Assembly: GCA_963791545.1 (NCBI GenBank)
Contig: CAWBSR010000017.1
Location: forward strand, 372,001 to 436,000
DNA from: JALYXV01 sp963791545
GTDB taxonomy: Bacteria; Actinomycetota; Acidimicrobiia; Acidimicrobiales; Palsa-688
Direction of reading: 5' to 3'
DNA: 64,000 nucleotides
Below are positions 53,201-59,139 of this stretch, one piece after another. A program made the position numbers and the translations under genes. The notes beneath the pieces are model-generated. The model made no database searches. It saw nothing but the letters and a program-made list of their open reading frames with translations, and had not been told where the DNA came from. The stretch's first letter is position 1; the number at the start of each line of letters is the position of its first letter.

Positions 53201-53357
53201 CGACCAGCTCACGGTCGATCCCGTGGAGGGTCACGGCGTAGGTACGGGGGGACCCTTCCAGGTTGCGCAACAGCACCATGACCGTGGCCGGGTGCCCGGG
53301 GGTGAGTTCGGCGTCGCCGATCACCGCCTCCAGCCGCGGCTCGGTGGCGTCGGTCAC
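44241..53357 (-). CDS. Giant membrane-anchored carboxypeptidase-regulatory-like repeat protein
   Basis: 3038 residues from the GTG at 53357, which overlaps the upstream stop; the longer frame upstream is a shadow. The N-terminus has no signal peptide but two Ig-like segments (about 1-215), including RPHFGSPKRRPFVV. A single transmembrane helix at about 229-248 (ILAVVVLLGVWITLAVLLV) follows, then a Gly/Ala/Ser linker. The rest is about 25-30 beta-sandwich repeats of carboxypeptidase-regulatory/CnaB type (SGTVT..GxPLxGVTVT...G.Y.LxxLxPGTYTVTFSAxGY). Three 188-residue units in the middle are identical. Predicted to be a large extracellular stalk fixed to the membrane. Its function in the eCIS is unknown. 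Confidence 0.8.
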   Translation of the reverse strand: MTDATEPRLEAVIGDAELTPGHPATVMVLLRNLEGSPRTYAVTLHGIDRELVVGPDRLGPLAWGESASAAFTVTLPTGFPASDLAVSLGVQPLDPATGAPLGAHLSVDMVLVVADGTTISAALEPVDVRGRDRGRFLVILHNRGGTPIRVELSSASVGDEVRVRFAEPSVVVLPGEEIQIKALVRADRPHFGSPKRRPFVVRVQGRSTPVVLDASFTQRAVVSKSAFRILAVVVLLGVWITLAVLLVGRLGGQAKQRASKNATSGPASGAAIAGGVTSGTGTGGSGGANGGAAGGAAGGSGAGDAGGASGNGAAGGAGGAGGAGTGSGAGAAAGTRISGKVSAADPSNVSVSLVPTQLVDESKQQGASNSQLASASAASAAAGGPGKVLGELAAPIVGQAIGSSGSTTTDADGLWSFKGVHAPGYYKITFTKSGYDAQSYVVTTTADNAPVQLGASLKTGSGAIGGSVLNSAGPLGGVDITITNGTLTLVTRTPTTGAVGTWAIKGLSTPGTYLITATRSGYATETSLQTLAAGQTIGGVVLNMKAGAGSITGTVTTTSASGNGVVTGAGGGAVNPVGGVTVTASTGSTTLTATTSTAAPVGTFTLPNLPIPGTYTLTISGDGWTTQTQQVQLAGNAVVNPSIVPTTGSVSGTISTPHRADGNCADNLAVGPPDAQGNSGLGNAGLVLSNDQNTFKSLSASDPATAGQFALAGIPPGHYTLSASAFEYAGQVTQVDVAAGSPVTQNLVLPCVGPVDQKTSKIIGHVGDLFNPSDTLVHTGTASANVTPGLSVGVDGAVTPDCAPPAGPSPCVTYAANSGDYTISGLTAGIHTIKASMATGFEPVTVKAAVGLNTQAFAPTINLPRLDKLTGIVSSNAGGVIEGATVTLYDPSGNKAKKADGVTEAFGIANPNGQYTVDNLVHGTYFAVASAPHFLPATPPVSVDPATTRTVTLPLDTDQVANFALDKLSGAQVFTWQPTDGGALVPLPNVAVTLTPSPPGPAATTGPTSSTVIGDLPNGVAETVTFSPQLNYCAIQGASSANGCRFTPGLNQSVVINAVLSSPPRAVSGSLQWREGTVAQPLPANGAQITMKGVASYTFGTPGAPGMPNILAYGVTINPGAPNMNFSFGTSSVNLAPKADFVVTAPGFQPFSATGVTTDPGTLGAFTLTPVTVPISGTVTLSGKAAFDTFNGINVTVVYTNNSAPAPVTVTVGPDGTISWKDSGAPLNQAFPGAYTLTFSKDGYTNTTVKTGDIQSGAIAICATGSCPFSLGNIQLVRNHSIIKGTTFQQVGTDAPTVLGNVTVTMVDPAHPANIYSATSASSTGTFTISGVIDGSYNVTFAKTGFGTQTIPATLVTGNANGTAALSGVDATLSPLVHRVTLTVKSRATGLAVSNGDATVVTVPATTTESTGNDGRVTFSLNAGVSYTFTATRAQGGAATTGTATFTPPINSTTTDTVPGAAMLDEGEISGYVTPIGLAGTAVAVTDKTDATNVTPAPVVDGTTGFYRTFVKLGPTLPITETYSLRFSAPGYNTFTAPDVVLTDANRTAVHVDAALTSAHGVTVTVQSAVGHSPVGLGDATVSVAPADPSPPASAAQPDQMTDGNGTVTFHLNSGSSYTFTATRKQLGMQTTGVVLFKIPVSSNASDSVTVVLDEVLISGKTTPNGAAGPVKVLITDPNGHPGDTPAVATADGSYKSYLAANSYTVQFSETGYVPSSTIVDVTTSGAQRNDINGNLVPLTHTVTVTVASATGDALAAGDTTVTVSPASATGTETPPGVFTFSLPAGVNYTFTATRAKAGMATTATVAVNVAILPPTMAYTATATLNEGLFTSGDNLLSPTTATVAIHDSTGADVAGLTATGTPTATLAANLDGSGKFTTPYLSFATPAGTGYQLVYNATGYTSQTHTVTLTATPTKVTDIPPTLVPLTHTVTVTVASATGDALAAGDTTVTVSPASATGTETPPGVFTFSLPAGVNYTFTATRAKAGMATTATVAVNVAILPPTMAYTATATLNEGLFTSGDNLLSPTTATVAIHDSTGADVAGLTATGTPTATLAANLDGSGKFTTPYLSFATPAGTGYQLVYNATGYTSQTHTVTLTATPTKVTDIPPTLVPLTHTVTVTVASATGDALAAGDTTVTVSPASATGTETPPGVFTFSLPAGVNYTFTATRAKAGMATTATVAVNVAILPPTMAYTATATLNEGLFTSGDNLLSPTTATVAIHDSTGADVAGLTATGTPTATLAANLDGSGKFTTPYLSFATPAGTGYQLVYNATGYTSQTHTVTLTATPTKVTDIPPTLLMTGSASALAPRSANAAPAGPETTPAPPTRTVSVAVRSTVGNAAAQGATVTLGGSTQATGKDGTAIFNRVNPGTYTVAAARNPNAPTASATAQLVVAATPAAKDPIIVALTLTEAAVSGVVTPHGSVNLVTVHLVNAAGTSIAPPQVNADGTYQAFVPPDRYQVTMTAPGYQPSAAVTVAATTPGQQVTGVNATLGPLAHTVTIQVLSAVPAPTRTPLDGAEVTLSPTTGGTAPFGPVTSGLVAQSHGVVTFTNVPPGYYNLAVDGGRLSPAHQSTTVTNLNIPIFVNDPSTVPVTIREVEISGAVSVTGGGGPATVNITGTPAGAPAPVTVTPAIKGNTYDSFLAPGTYTISVSANGANAPAPVTVTLASGQRSAQAPVALSPQGHTVNVDVVSAVGSTPLEGASVTLAPAAGGGTPQKVTTGTVGGNHGVASFPGVGPGTYTVSVDGSGLAPAHGRGAGSVTVPASPTDPPPLTVTIEEGEITGTPSVSEGPGAVSVKVTGPAAASPAVVGGSFDIFLPPGAYGVTFSAPGYVSQSLSNQVLAAAASLTLSPVLTPSDHSVKVTVKSDAGGPAAAAAVTLSGNGGQRFGPVVTGSDGTATFSLVPPGSYSVSVDGSHSPVPHQGLPSGTSGAITVPFAPTAHDPVTATVSLVEGQLSGTVSANPATGSSCPASALVDVSVTGPAATTVSAAAGGSYHAFLPPGRYTVTFSAAGCQSQTASATVTDGHTTTQNGSVS
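46460..48151. repeat. Three apparently identical 564-bp tandem units inside the giant gene
   Basis: Copies start at 46460, 47024 and 47588 (period 564, 188 codons). By eye and by matching translation in several frames, they do not differ. They code for the same pair of beta-sandwich domains, beginning LVPLTHTVTVTVASATG and ending TPTKVTDIPPT. Confidence 0.9.
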
Positions 53358-56026
53358 TGGGCGTTCACCAGACAGTTGTGGGTCGCCGGATCGCAGATCT
53401 GGTCCTGCATGCTGAGCCCGAGGTTGAGGATCTCCATGGTGAACTGACCCGGGGAACCGGGAGGAAAGGCGAACTGGACCACATAGCTCTGGGGAGCGTC
53501 GACATTGTCGAACTTGAAGAACCCGTTGGCGCCGGTGGTGGCGACGCGGGAAGGACCGTTCGGGTACTGGTCGGCCCGGAACAGCCGGATCTCGGCCCCG
53601 AGGAGCGGCGCGGGTGGGGTCAGATTGGCCTGGAACACGTTCCCGAAAATGGACGCGGCAGGGGCCAGCACCGGGTTCAGCACTCTGTGGGTTCCGGCCG
53701 TCAAGGTGAGGATCGACGACGTCGGCACGCCCCCGGCCCGAGTGAAGCTCACCGTGTAGGTGCCCGGCTGGACGTGGTCGAACTCGTAGGCGCCCGGCGA
53801 GGTGGACGAGGTGGCGGCCGAGGTGACCTGGTACGAGGTCGTCCCCGAGCTCAGGGTGACCGTGATCTGGCCGACCGGGCACTGGGTGGTGACCGGCGCC
53901 ACCGTCGTGGGAGGTAGCGGGGCGGTTTCCGGGGGGGCGATGGTGGGCGGCGGCGACGTGGTGCCGCAGGCGCCGGGGTGATTCTCGAGCACCGTCCCCG
54001 AGAGGATGGCGGTGGCCGAGGTCATGGTGGCGTTGACGCCCGCGGCGGTGGCCGTTCCCAACGCATCCAGCGTGACGGCCTTGGTTTGGCTCACCAGGTC
54101 GGGCCGGGAGAAGGTGACGGTGTAGGTGTTGGGCACCGGGAGGCCGCTGACCTGGTAGGCGCCGGGGGTTCCGGTACTTAGGCTGACAGTCTGCAGGCTG
54201 AGTTGGCCGCTGGTCACCGTGACCGTCACCCCACCTGCGGGCGTTGTCACCGCAGGCGTTCCCGAGGACACACTCACCTGGCCCGAGATACTGCCGGCGC
54301 CGGTGGCGAGGCTGACGGACACTCCCGTCAGCTGCTGGGCCGCCGCCAGCTGCACCGTCAGCGTCTGGCTGGCGAAGCCGGGAGAGCTGACAATCACGGT
54401 GAAAGTGTCGGGGGTCGGCAGGTTGCTCAGTGTGAACGACCCGACCAGTCCCTGGGTCAGGCTGACGCTACTCACGGTGTTGTGGCCGTCGGAGGCGGTG
54501 ATGGTGGCCCCGCCGAGCGGGCCCGACGCGGTGCTGACCTGGCCTGCGATCGACCCGTCGCCCTGACGGAGGGTGATGGTCAGGCCCTTGCGCTGCTCGC
54601 CGCTCCCAAGGTCGACCTGCTGGGTCACGGTCGTGAAACCCGCCTTGGCCACGACCAGCGCGTAGGTGCTGGGCGAGGGGATGTTGGTCAGGGTGAAGGC
54701 GCCGCTGGCGTCGAGCGTCTGGGTGGTCACGACGGCGGGCCCCGCCGACGAGGCGCCGCTGGCGGCCACCGAGGCGCCGGTGCCCCCCGCGCCCCCGACC
54801 ACCGTCGTTGGTGTTGCCGACCCGACCGTCCCCGGGGCAGCCACCGGCGTCGTCGCACCTGCGGTCAGCATCTCCAGCGCCACCGTGGCCCCGGTGGGGT
54901 CAGTACCCACGACCAGTCCCGTGAGGGTGGCCGGAACGCCGCCCAGGCGGACGTCGATGCCGGCCAACGCCTGGCCCGGATTAAGCGTTATCGGGCTGGA
55001 ATTGTCAGGGGTGAGGCTGGTCGGATACCACAACTGGGTGAAGCCGGCCCCACTGAAGCGCAACTTGTAGGTCCCCGGCCCCAAGCCCTGGAATTGGTAG
55101 CCGCCGGCCGCGGTGGTCGCCACCGACGCCAGCGGCGAGGCACTGTTGGCGGCGCTGAAGATCTCCACCGTCACCCCGCTCACACCGACACCCGAGGTCA
55201 GCAGGCTGACCGTTCCCTTGATGGATCCGCTGCCTCCCCCACCGCCCCCCGCTTGGCTGGCCTGGGACACTTGCAGGGCGAGATCGCGGTCGGCGTTGGA
55301 TTTGCCCACCACCCGCGACAGCGACAGGGTGAGCACCAGGGCGAACACGGTGATGGCCGCCACCAGACCGAGGAGGGCGATCGCCCCCCGCGACAGCAGG
55401 GGCTTCTGCACCCAGGTTCCAAACGCGCTCACCGGCGGCTGGCCCGGTCCCACCAGGACGTTGAAGGGCCGGATCCGAGGGCTGCCGAACAAGGGCCGCT
55501 TGGCCCGCAAGGCCACCGTCGCCAAGGTTCTCTCGCCCGGAGCCAGGGTGGCCCAGGCGGGCCGGAAGGCGAACTGGACCTGGGCCTCGTCGTCGCTGCC
55601 GCTCAGGTCGATCTCAACGTCGGAGTTACCGATGTTGTCGACCAGCACCCCGACCGACGCTGACCGGCCGCCGGTGGTGCTGGCGGGATCAAGTTCGACC
55701 CTGAGACCGAGTTCCGAGGGGACCGTCAGCTCCACTTCGACCATCTGGCGGTCGCCGGGTGGCGTCAGTTCCAGGACCTCGACGCCGACGTGGCGGACTC
55801 CGGCCGGAATGCCCTTCGGTAGCGTCACCGACAAGACCACGACTCCGGCCGCGTCGGGGAACAGCGAGAGCTGATCCTGGTCCAGGTGGACCCAGCGGGG
55901 GTCGACGCCGAGGACGCGGACCCGGTGCCCACTGATGACGGTGCCGGTGTTGACCACCCGGACCGTCATGATCGTGGGAAGACCGGGGGCGACGGTGATC
56001 CGGCGGGGTTCGACCTCGATGCGCAT
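53354..56026 (-). CDS. Membrane-anchored carboxypeptidase-regulatory-like repeat protein, medium
   Basis: 890 residues from the ATG at 56026. Same plan as its neighbours: two Ig-like segments (about 1-205) with the shared RPLFGSPRIRPFNV motif, a transmembrane helix at about 214-234, a Gly/Ser linker and then about eight beta-sandwich repeats (GSIKGTVSLLTSGVGVSGVTVEIF..., QLWYPTSLTPDNSSP). A C-terminal domain has paired cysteines (DQICDPATHNCLVNAQ). The ATG overlaps the upstream stop (TGATG), and the stop overlaps the next GTG, so all three genes form one operon. Confidence 0.78.
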   Translation of the reverse strand: MRIEVEPRRITVAPGLPTIMTVRVVNTGTVISGHRVRVLGVDPRWVHLDQDQLSLFPDAAGVVVLSVTLPKGIPAGVRHVGVEVLELTPPGDRQMVEVELTVPSELGLRVELDPASTTGGRSASVGVLVDNIGNSDVEIDLSGSDDEAQVQFAFRPAWATLAPGERTLATVALRAKRPLFGSPRIRPFNVLVGPGQPPVSAFGTWVQKPLLSRGAIALLGLVAAITVFALVLTLSLSRVVGKSNADRDLALQVSQASQAGGGGGGSGSIKGTVSLLTSGVGVSGVTVEIFSAANSASPLASVATTAAGGYQFQGLGPGTYKLRFSGAGFTQLWYPTSLTPDNSSPITLNPGQALAGIDVRLGGVPATLTGLVVGTDPTGATVALEMLTAGATTPVAAPGTVGSATPTTVVGGAGGTGASVAASGASSAGPAVVTTQTLDASGAFTLTNIPSPSTYALVVAKAGFTTVTQQVDLGSGEQRKGLTITLRQGDGSIAGQVSTASGPLGGATITASDGHNTVSSVSLTQGLVGSFTLSNLPTPDTFTVIVSSPGFASQTLTVQLAAAQQLTGVSVSLATGAGSISGQVSVSSGTPAVTTPAGGVTVTVTSGQLSLQTVSLSTGTPGAYQVSGLPVPNTYTVTFSRPDLVSQTKAVTLDALGTATAAGVNATMTSATAILSGTVLENHPGACGTTSPPPTIAPPETAPLPPTTVAPVTTQCPVGQITVTLSSGTTSYQVTSAATSSTSPGAYEFDHVQPGTYTVSFTRAGGVPTSSILTLTAGTHRVLNPVLAPAASIFGNVFQANLTPPAPLLGAEIRLFRADQYPNGPSRVATTGANGFFKFDNVDAPQSYVVQFAFPPGSPGQFTMEILNLGLSMQDQICDPATHNCLVNAQ

Positions 56027-58350
56027 CAGGACGACGGCGCCATCGTCACGTTCGCCGTCACCGGCTGGCCCGGAGCCACCAACTGGCCTGGGCCCAACTG
56101 CACGAAGAGGGTCTGGGTGGCGTAGCCGGCCAGGCTGAAGCTCACCGAATACGCCCCCGCGGGCAGGCCCGAGAGGGAGTAACTCACGGGCGGGCTGCCG
56201 CCCAAGGCGTCCGAGGTGATGGTGGTGCGAGTGTCGGCGGGATTGCCGTCGCTGACCGTGACGCTGACGCCGCCCAACGGGGCCATCGCGCCCGGAGGGC
56301 AAGGAGCGACCGTGCAATGTGTCACAGTGCCCGCGATCAGGCCGACGCCGAGCGACAAGGTGGCGTTGACCCCCGTGGCGGAGCCACTGGAGGCCAGGGT
56401 GACAGGCACCGTCAGGCTGTTGTAGCCGCCCTTGGAGAAGGTGACGGTGTAGTTGCCAGGAGTGACCAATCCCGACACGACATAGGTCCCGAGGGGCGCC
56501 GCGGTCAGGGTCTGGGTGGTGACCGGCGCCGCGCCGCCGTTGACGGTGACGGTGACCCCGCCCAGGGGAACCGTGGCCCCGCCGGGAGTCGTCGGTCCGG
56601 ACACCAGACCCGTAACCTGGCCCGTTCCTCCGACCATGGAGACCGTGAGGTTGTTGTTGATCTCGCCCGGCCCCAGGAAGACCGACACCGTCTTGGTCCC
56701 GAATCCGGTCTTGGTGAAAGTGAGCAGGTAGGTCGCCGGCGTGGACAGGCCGGTCAAGGCGAAGTGGCCGATGGCGCCCGTGGTGGGGGTGGCGCTGGTG
56801 AGCGTCCGACCGTTGGCATTGGCGGTGATGGTGACGCCGCCCAGGGGGTTGGTACCGTCAGTCACGAGTCCGTCGATCTCGCCGCCACCGGCGGTGAGCC
56901 GGACCTGGTTGGCGATGCGCTTCTCACCACCCCCGAGTTGCTCGACGTCGGACCCCGCCTGGAAGTGGGGTGCGCTGAACGTGAGGTCGTAGGTCCCCGG
57001 CGTCGGCAGACCCGAGATGGTGTAGTGCCCGGCGGAGTCGGTCGTGACCGTTCCCAGAACCGCGCTGGTGGTGCCCTGTTCGGGTGTCACCTGGACAGTC
57101 ACCAGGGGCGGGGTGGCGGCGCCGGTGTCGACCATCCCCGAGATGGAGCCCGGCAGTCCCACGACCGTGGCGGGCATGGCGGCGGTGATCGAGGAGGCGG
57201 CGACGTCGACCGGTGTGGCGGTGGCGTCCCCAGGGGCAGTCGGATACCACAGATCCTGGAACCCCCCCGCGGTGAAGTGCAGCTTGTACATTCCCGGCAG
57301 CAGGCCCACCAGGCTGTAGCTGCCATCGGCCTGGCTGGCCGCCGAGGACACCAACACCAGCCCCGACGGGGAGTCCCGTTTGGCTTCGATGGTGATGCGG
57401 CCCACGCCCTGGCCGGTGCTGGCGGCCAGCACGGTGCCGCTGATGGTTCCCCCGACTCCTTCGACCACGCCGCTCTTGGGGACCGCCCCGGCGGGGAGGT
57501 CGTTGAGCCCCGGCGTGCCCACGATGAGCCCGAGGCCGTTACCGGCAGCCGCGCCCGACCCTGCCGGCACCTTGGAGGCGGCATAGAACGACGGCGGTAC
57601 CGCCTTGGTCAGCGGGTCGGACCCGAACGCCTTGCCCAACCCGAACAGGAAGGCACCCGCCCAGGCGGCGATGATGAGCCCGAGAACGAGCGCCGTCCGG
57701 GCGCCGCGAGGGATGAGCGGGGTCTGGCGGAAACGGGCCTGGGCCTCGACCTCGATGCCGACGTCGCCGGCCGAGCCCAGGATCTTGATGGCGTGGCCCA
57801 CTTCGCCGCCGAGCAGGTGGCGCCGGGCCCTCACCGACAACAGGGCCGATGCCGACTCGCCCGCCGCCACCGGGAGCAGGAGTGGGTGGAACTTGGCCCG
57901 GACGCTACGGTCGGGGTCGGACGCGGCCAGCGCCACCTCGAGATCGGTGTTGCCGAGGTTGTCGCACATCACGGTGTAGCGGGCGTCATGATGCCCCGAG
58001 CGCAGCGGAGGCACGACGGTGAGGGCGACGGCCGGCTGGGCCAGGACCTCCACGCCCAGCGCTACGATCCCGGGTTGGTCCGGCTGGACCGCCGACAGCA
58101 CCTGGACCTCGGCGGGATGGGGACCGGCGAGCAGGTTGGCAGGGAAGCTGACTCGCAGCGTCAGCCGCCCCGTGGTGTCGGGGAACAGCGGCAGGATGGC
58201 CGGTTCGCTGGTCGTCGTCACGCCCTCGGGCCCAACCACGCGAGCCGTGAGGCCGTCTATGGCCGGCAAGGTGTTGGTGACGTCGACCTCGACGGTCACT
58301 GCGACGCCCGGGGTGACGACGACGGTCGGGTCCTTCAGCGTGACGCGCAC
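56026..58350 (-). CDS. Membrane-anchored carboxypeptidase-regulatory-like repeat protein, short
   Basis: 774 residues with a GTG start. Two Ig-like segments (about 1-205), then a transmembrane helix at about 219-238 (ALVLGLIIAAWAGAFLFGLG) preceded by four Arg, so the N-terminus should be inside and the repeats outside. Then a Gly/Ala linker and about seven beta-sandwich repeats. One carries SGSDVEQLGGGEKR and one SSPPVSYSLSGLPAGAYSVSF. First gene of the three-gene paralogous operon, and only about 11 bases from the end of the DUF4255 gene. Confidence 0.78.
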   Translation of the reverse strand: MRVTLKDPTVVVTPGVAVTVEVDVTNTLPAIDGLTARVVGPEGVTTTSEPAILPLFPDTTGRLTLRVSFPANLLAGPHPAEVQVLSAVQPDQPGIVALGVEVLAQPAVALTVVPPLRSGHHDARYTVMCDNLGNTDLEVALAASDPDRSVRAKFHPLLLPVAAGESASALLSVRARRHLLGGEVGHAIKILGSAGDVGIEVEAQARFRQTPLIPRGARTALVLGLIIAAWAGAFLFGLGKAFGSDPLTKAVPPSFYAASKVPAGSGAAAGNGLGLIVGTPGLNDLPAGAVPKSGVVEGVGGTISGTVLAASTGQGVGRITIEAKRDSPSGLVLVSSAASQADGSYSLVGLLPGMYKLHFTAGGFQDLWYPTAPGDATATPVDVAASSITAAMPATVVGLPGSISGMVDTGAATPPLVTVQVTPEQGTTSAVLGTVTTDSAGHYTISGLPTPGTYDLTFSAPHFQAGSDVEQLGGGEKRIANQVRLTAGGGEIDGLVTDGTNPLGGVTITANANGRTLTSATPTTGAIGHFALTGLSTPATYLLTFTKTGFGTKTVSVFLGPGEINNNLTVSMVGGTGQVTGLVSGPTTPGGATVPLGGVTVTVNGGAAPVTTQTLTAAPLGTYVVSGLVTPGNYTVTFSKGGYNSLTVPVTLASSGSATGVNATLSLGVGLIAGTVTHCTVAPCPPGAMAPLGGVSVTVSDGNPADTRTTITSDALGGSPPVSYSLSGLPAGAYSVSFSLAGYATQTLFVQLGPGQLVAPGQPVTANVTMAPSS

Positions 58351-58361
58351 GGCGTCGCTAC

Positions 58362-59081
58362 TCAGTCAGCGGGATCAGCATTTTGGGGCTCCGCCCGCCC
58401 GTCGTCGAGGGGGCGGCTGTCAGTCGCCCGGCCTTCCATGACTAACGCTCCATTGACCCGGCGTCGCCGCAGCGGCGGCCCGTCGTCGGCACCCGCCGAG
58501 GAATTGGCGGTCACGAGACCGGGCATGGGTGAGATGGTGATGCCGATCGACTCCGCAGGAACTGCCGCCGGCCGCCACGAGAACACCTCGAACGGCAGGC
58601 TCAGTTCCAGCTCCAATCCAGGCTTCAGGCGGCCGTCCAGGGCCGACCAGAACTCGCCCGGTGCCCGCTTTTCGTGGGTGGCCAAGGCCATGGAGATCCA
58701 ACTGGTCCCCGAAAGCGCTTCTGGCAGGGCACTGGCCGGCAGGGCGGAATGGGCCAGGATGCACGACAGGATCGAACCCAACAGCTGGTGCTCGTCGCGC
58801 TGTTCCGATGCCCAGGCCGTTATCAGGTAGTGCAGGTCTACCACCGGCGCTGACGGCCGCCGGTCGACTCGCCCGTCGGGCCCCCGCCGCTGTTGGAGGC
58901 CGGCGATGGCCGCGGCCGGATTCCGGGTGACCTCCCACAAGAAGATGTTCACGGTGGGCCGGGTGATACCGGCGCCCCACGTGCGATCGGGAGCGTCAAA
59001 AGAGACATCTACGGCATTCTCGGCCAAAGGAACTGCCTGCCGGAGAAACTGTTCGACCGCTCGATCGACCAGTTGGATCAC
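58362..59081 (-). CDS. DUF4255-type tail terminator (Afp16/Pvc16-like)
   Basis: 239 residues from the GTG at 59081; a longer in-frame start would overlap the divergent ATPase. GAGGGGGTATTTGGC precedes the start. The N-terminal IQLVDRAVEQFLRQAVPL, VSFDAPDRTW, PTVNIFLWEVTRNPAAAI and VDLHYLITAWASEQRDEHQLLGSIL are DUF4255 signatures. It caps the tube/sheath end distal to the baseplate. Last part is Arg/Gly-rich and disordered. Followed on the same strand by the three repeat-protein genes. Confidence 0.9.
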   Translation of the reverse strand: MIQLVDRAVEQFLRQAVPLAENAVDVSFDAPDRTWGAGITRPTVNIFLWEVTRNPAAAIAGLQQRRGPDGRVDRRPSAPVVDLHYLITAWASEQRDEHQLLGSILSCILAHSALPASALPEALSGTSWISMALATHEKRAPGEFWSALDGRLKPGLELELSLPFEVFSWRPAAVPAESIGITISPMPGLVTANSSAGADDGPPLRRRRVNGALVMEGRATDSRPLDDGRAEPQNADPAD

Positions 59082-59139
59082 GCCAAATACCCCCTCGGAA
59101 ACCCCTTCGAACTTCTTCGATACATAGACCGGACGCCGC
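59082..59139. promoter_or_regulatory. Divergent intergenic region between terminator and ATPase genes
   Basis: 58 bases between the DUF4255 start (minus strand) and the ATPase start (plus strand). Should hold both promoters. Nothing more specific can be read. Confidence 0.35.
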
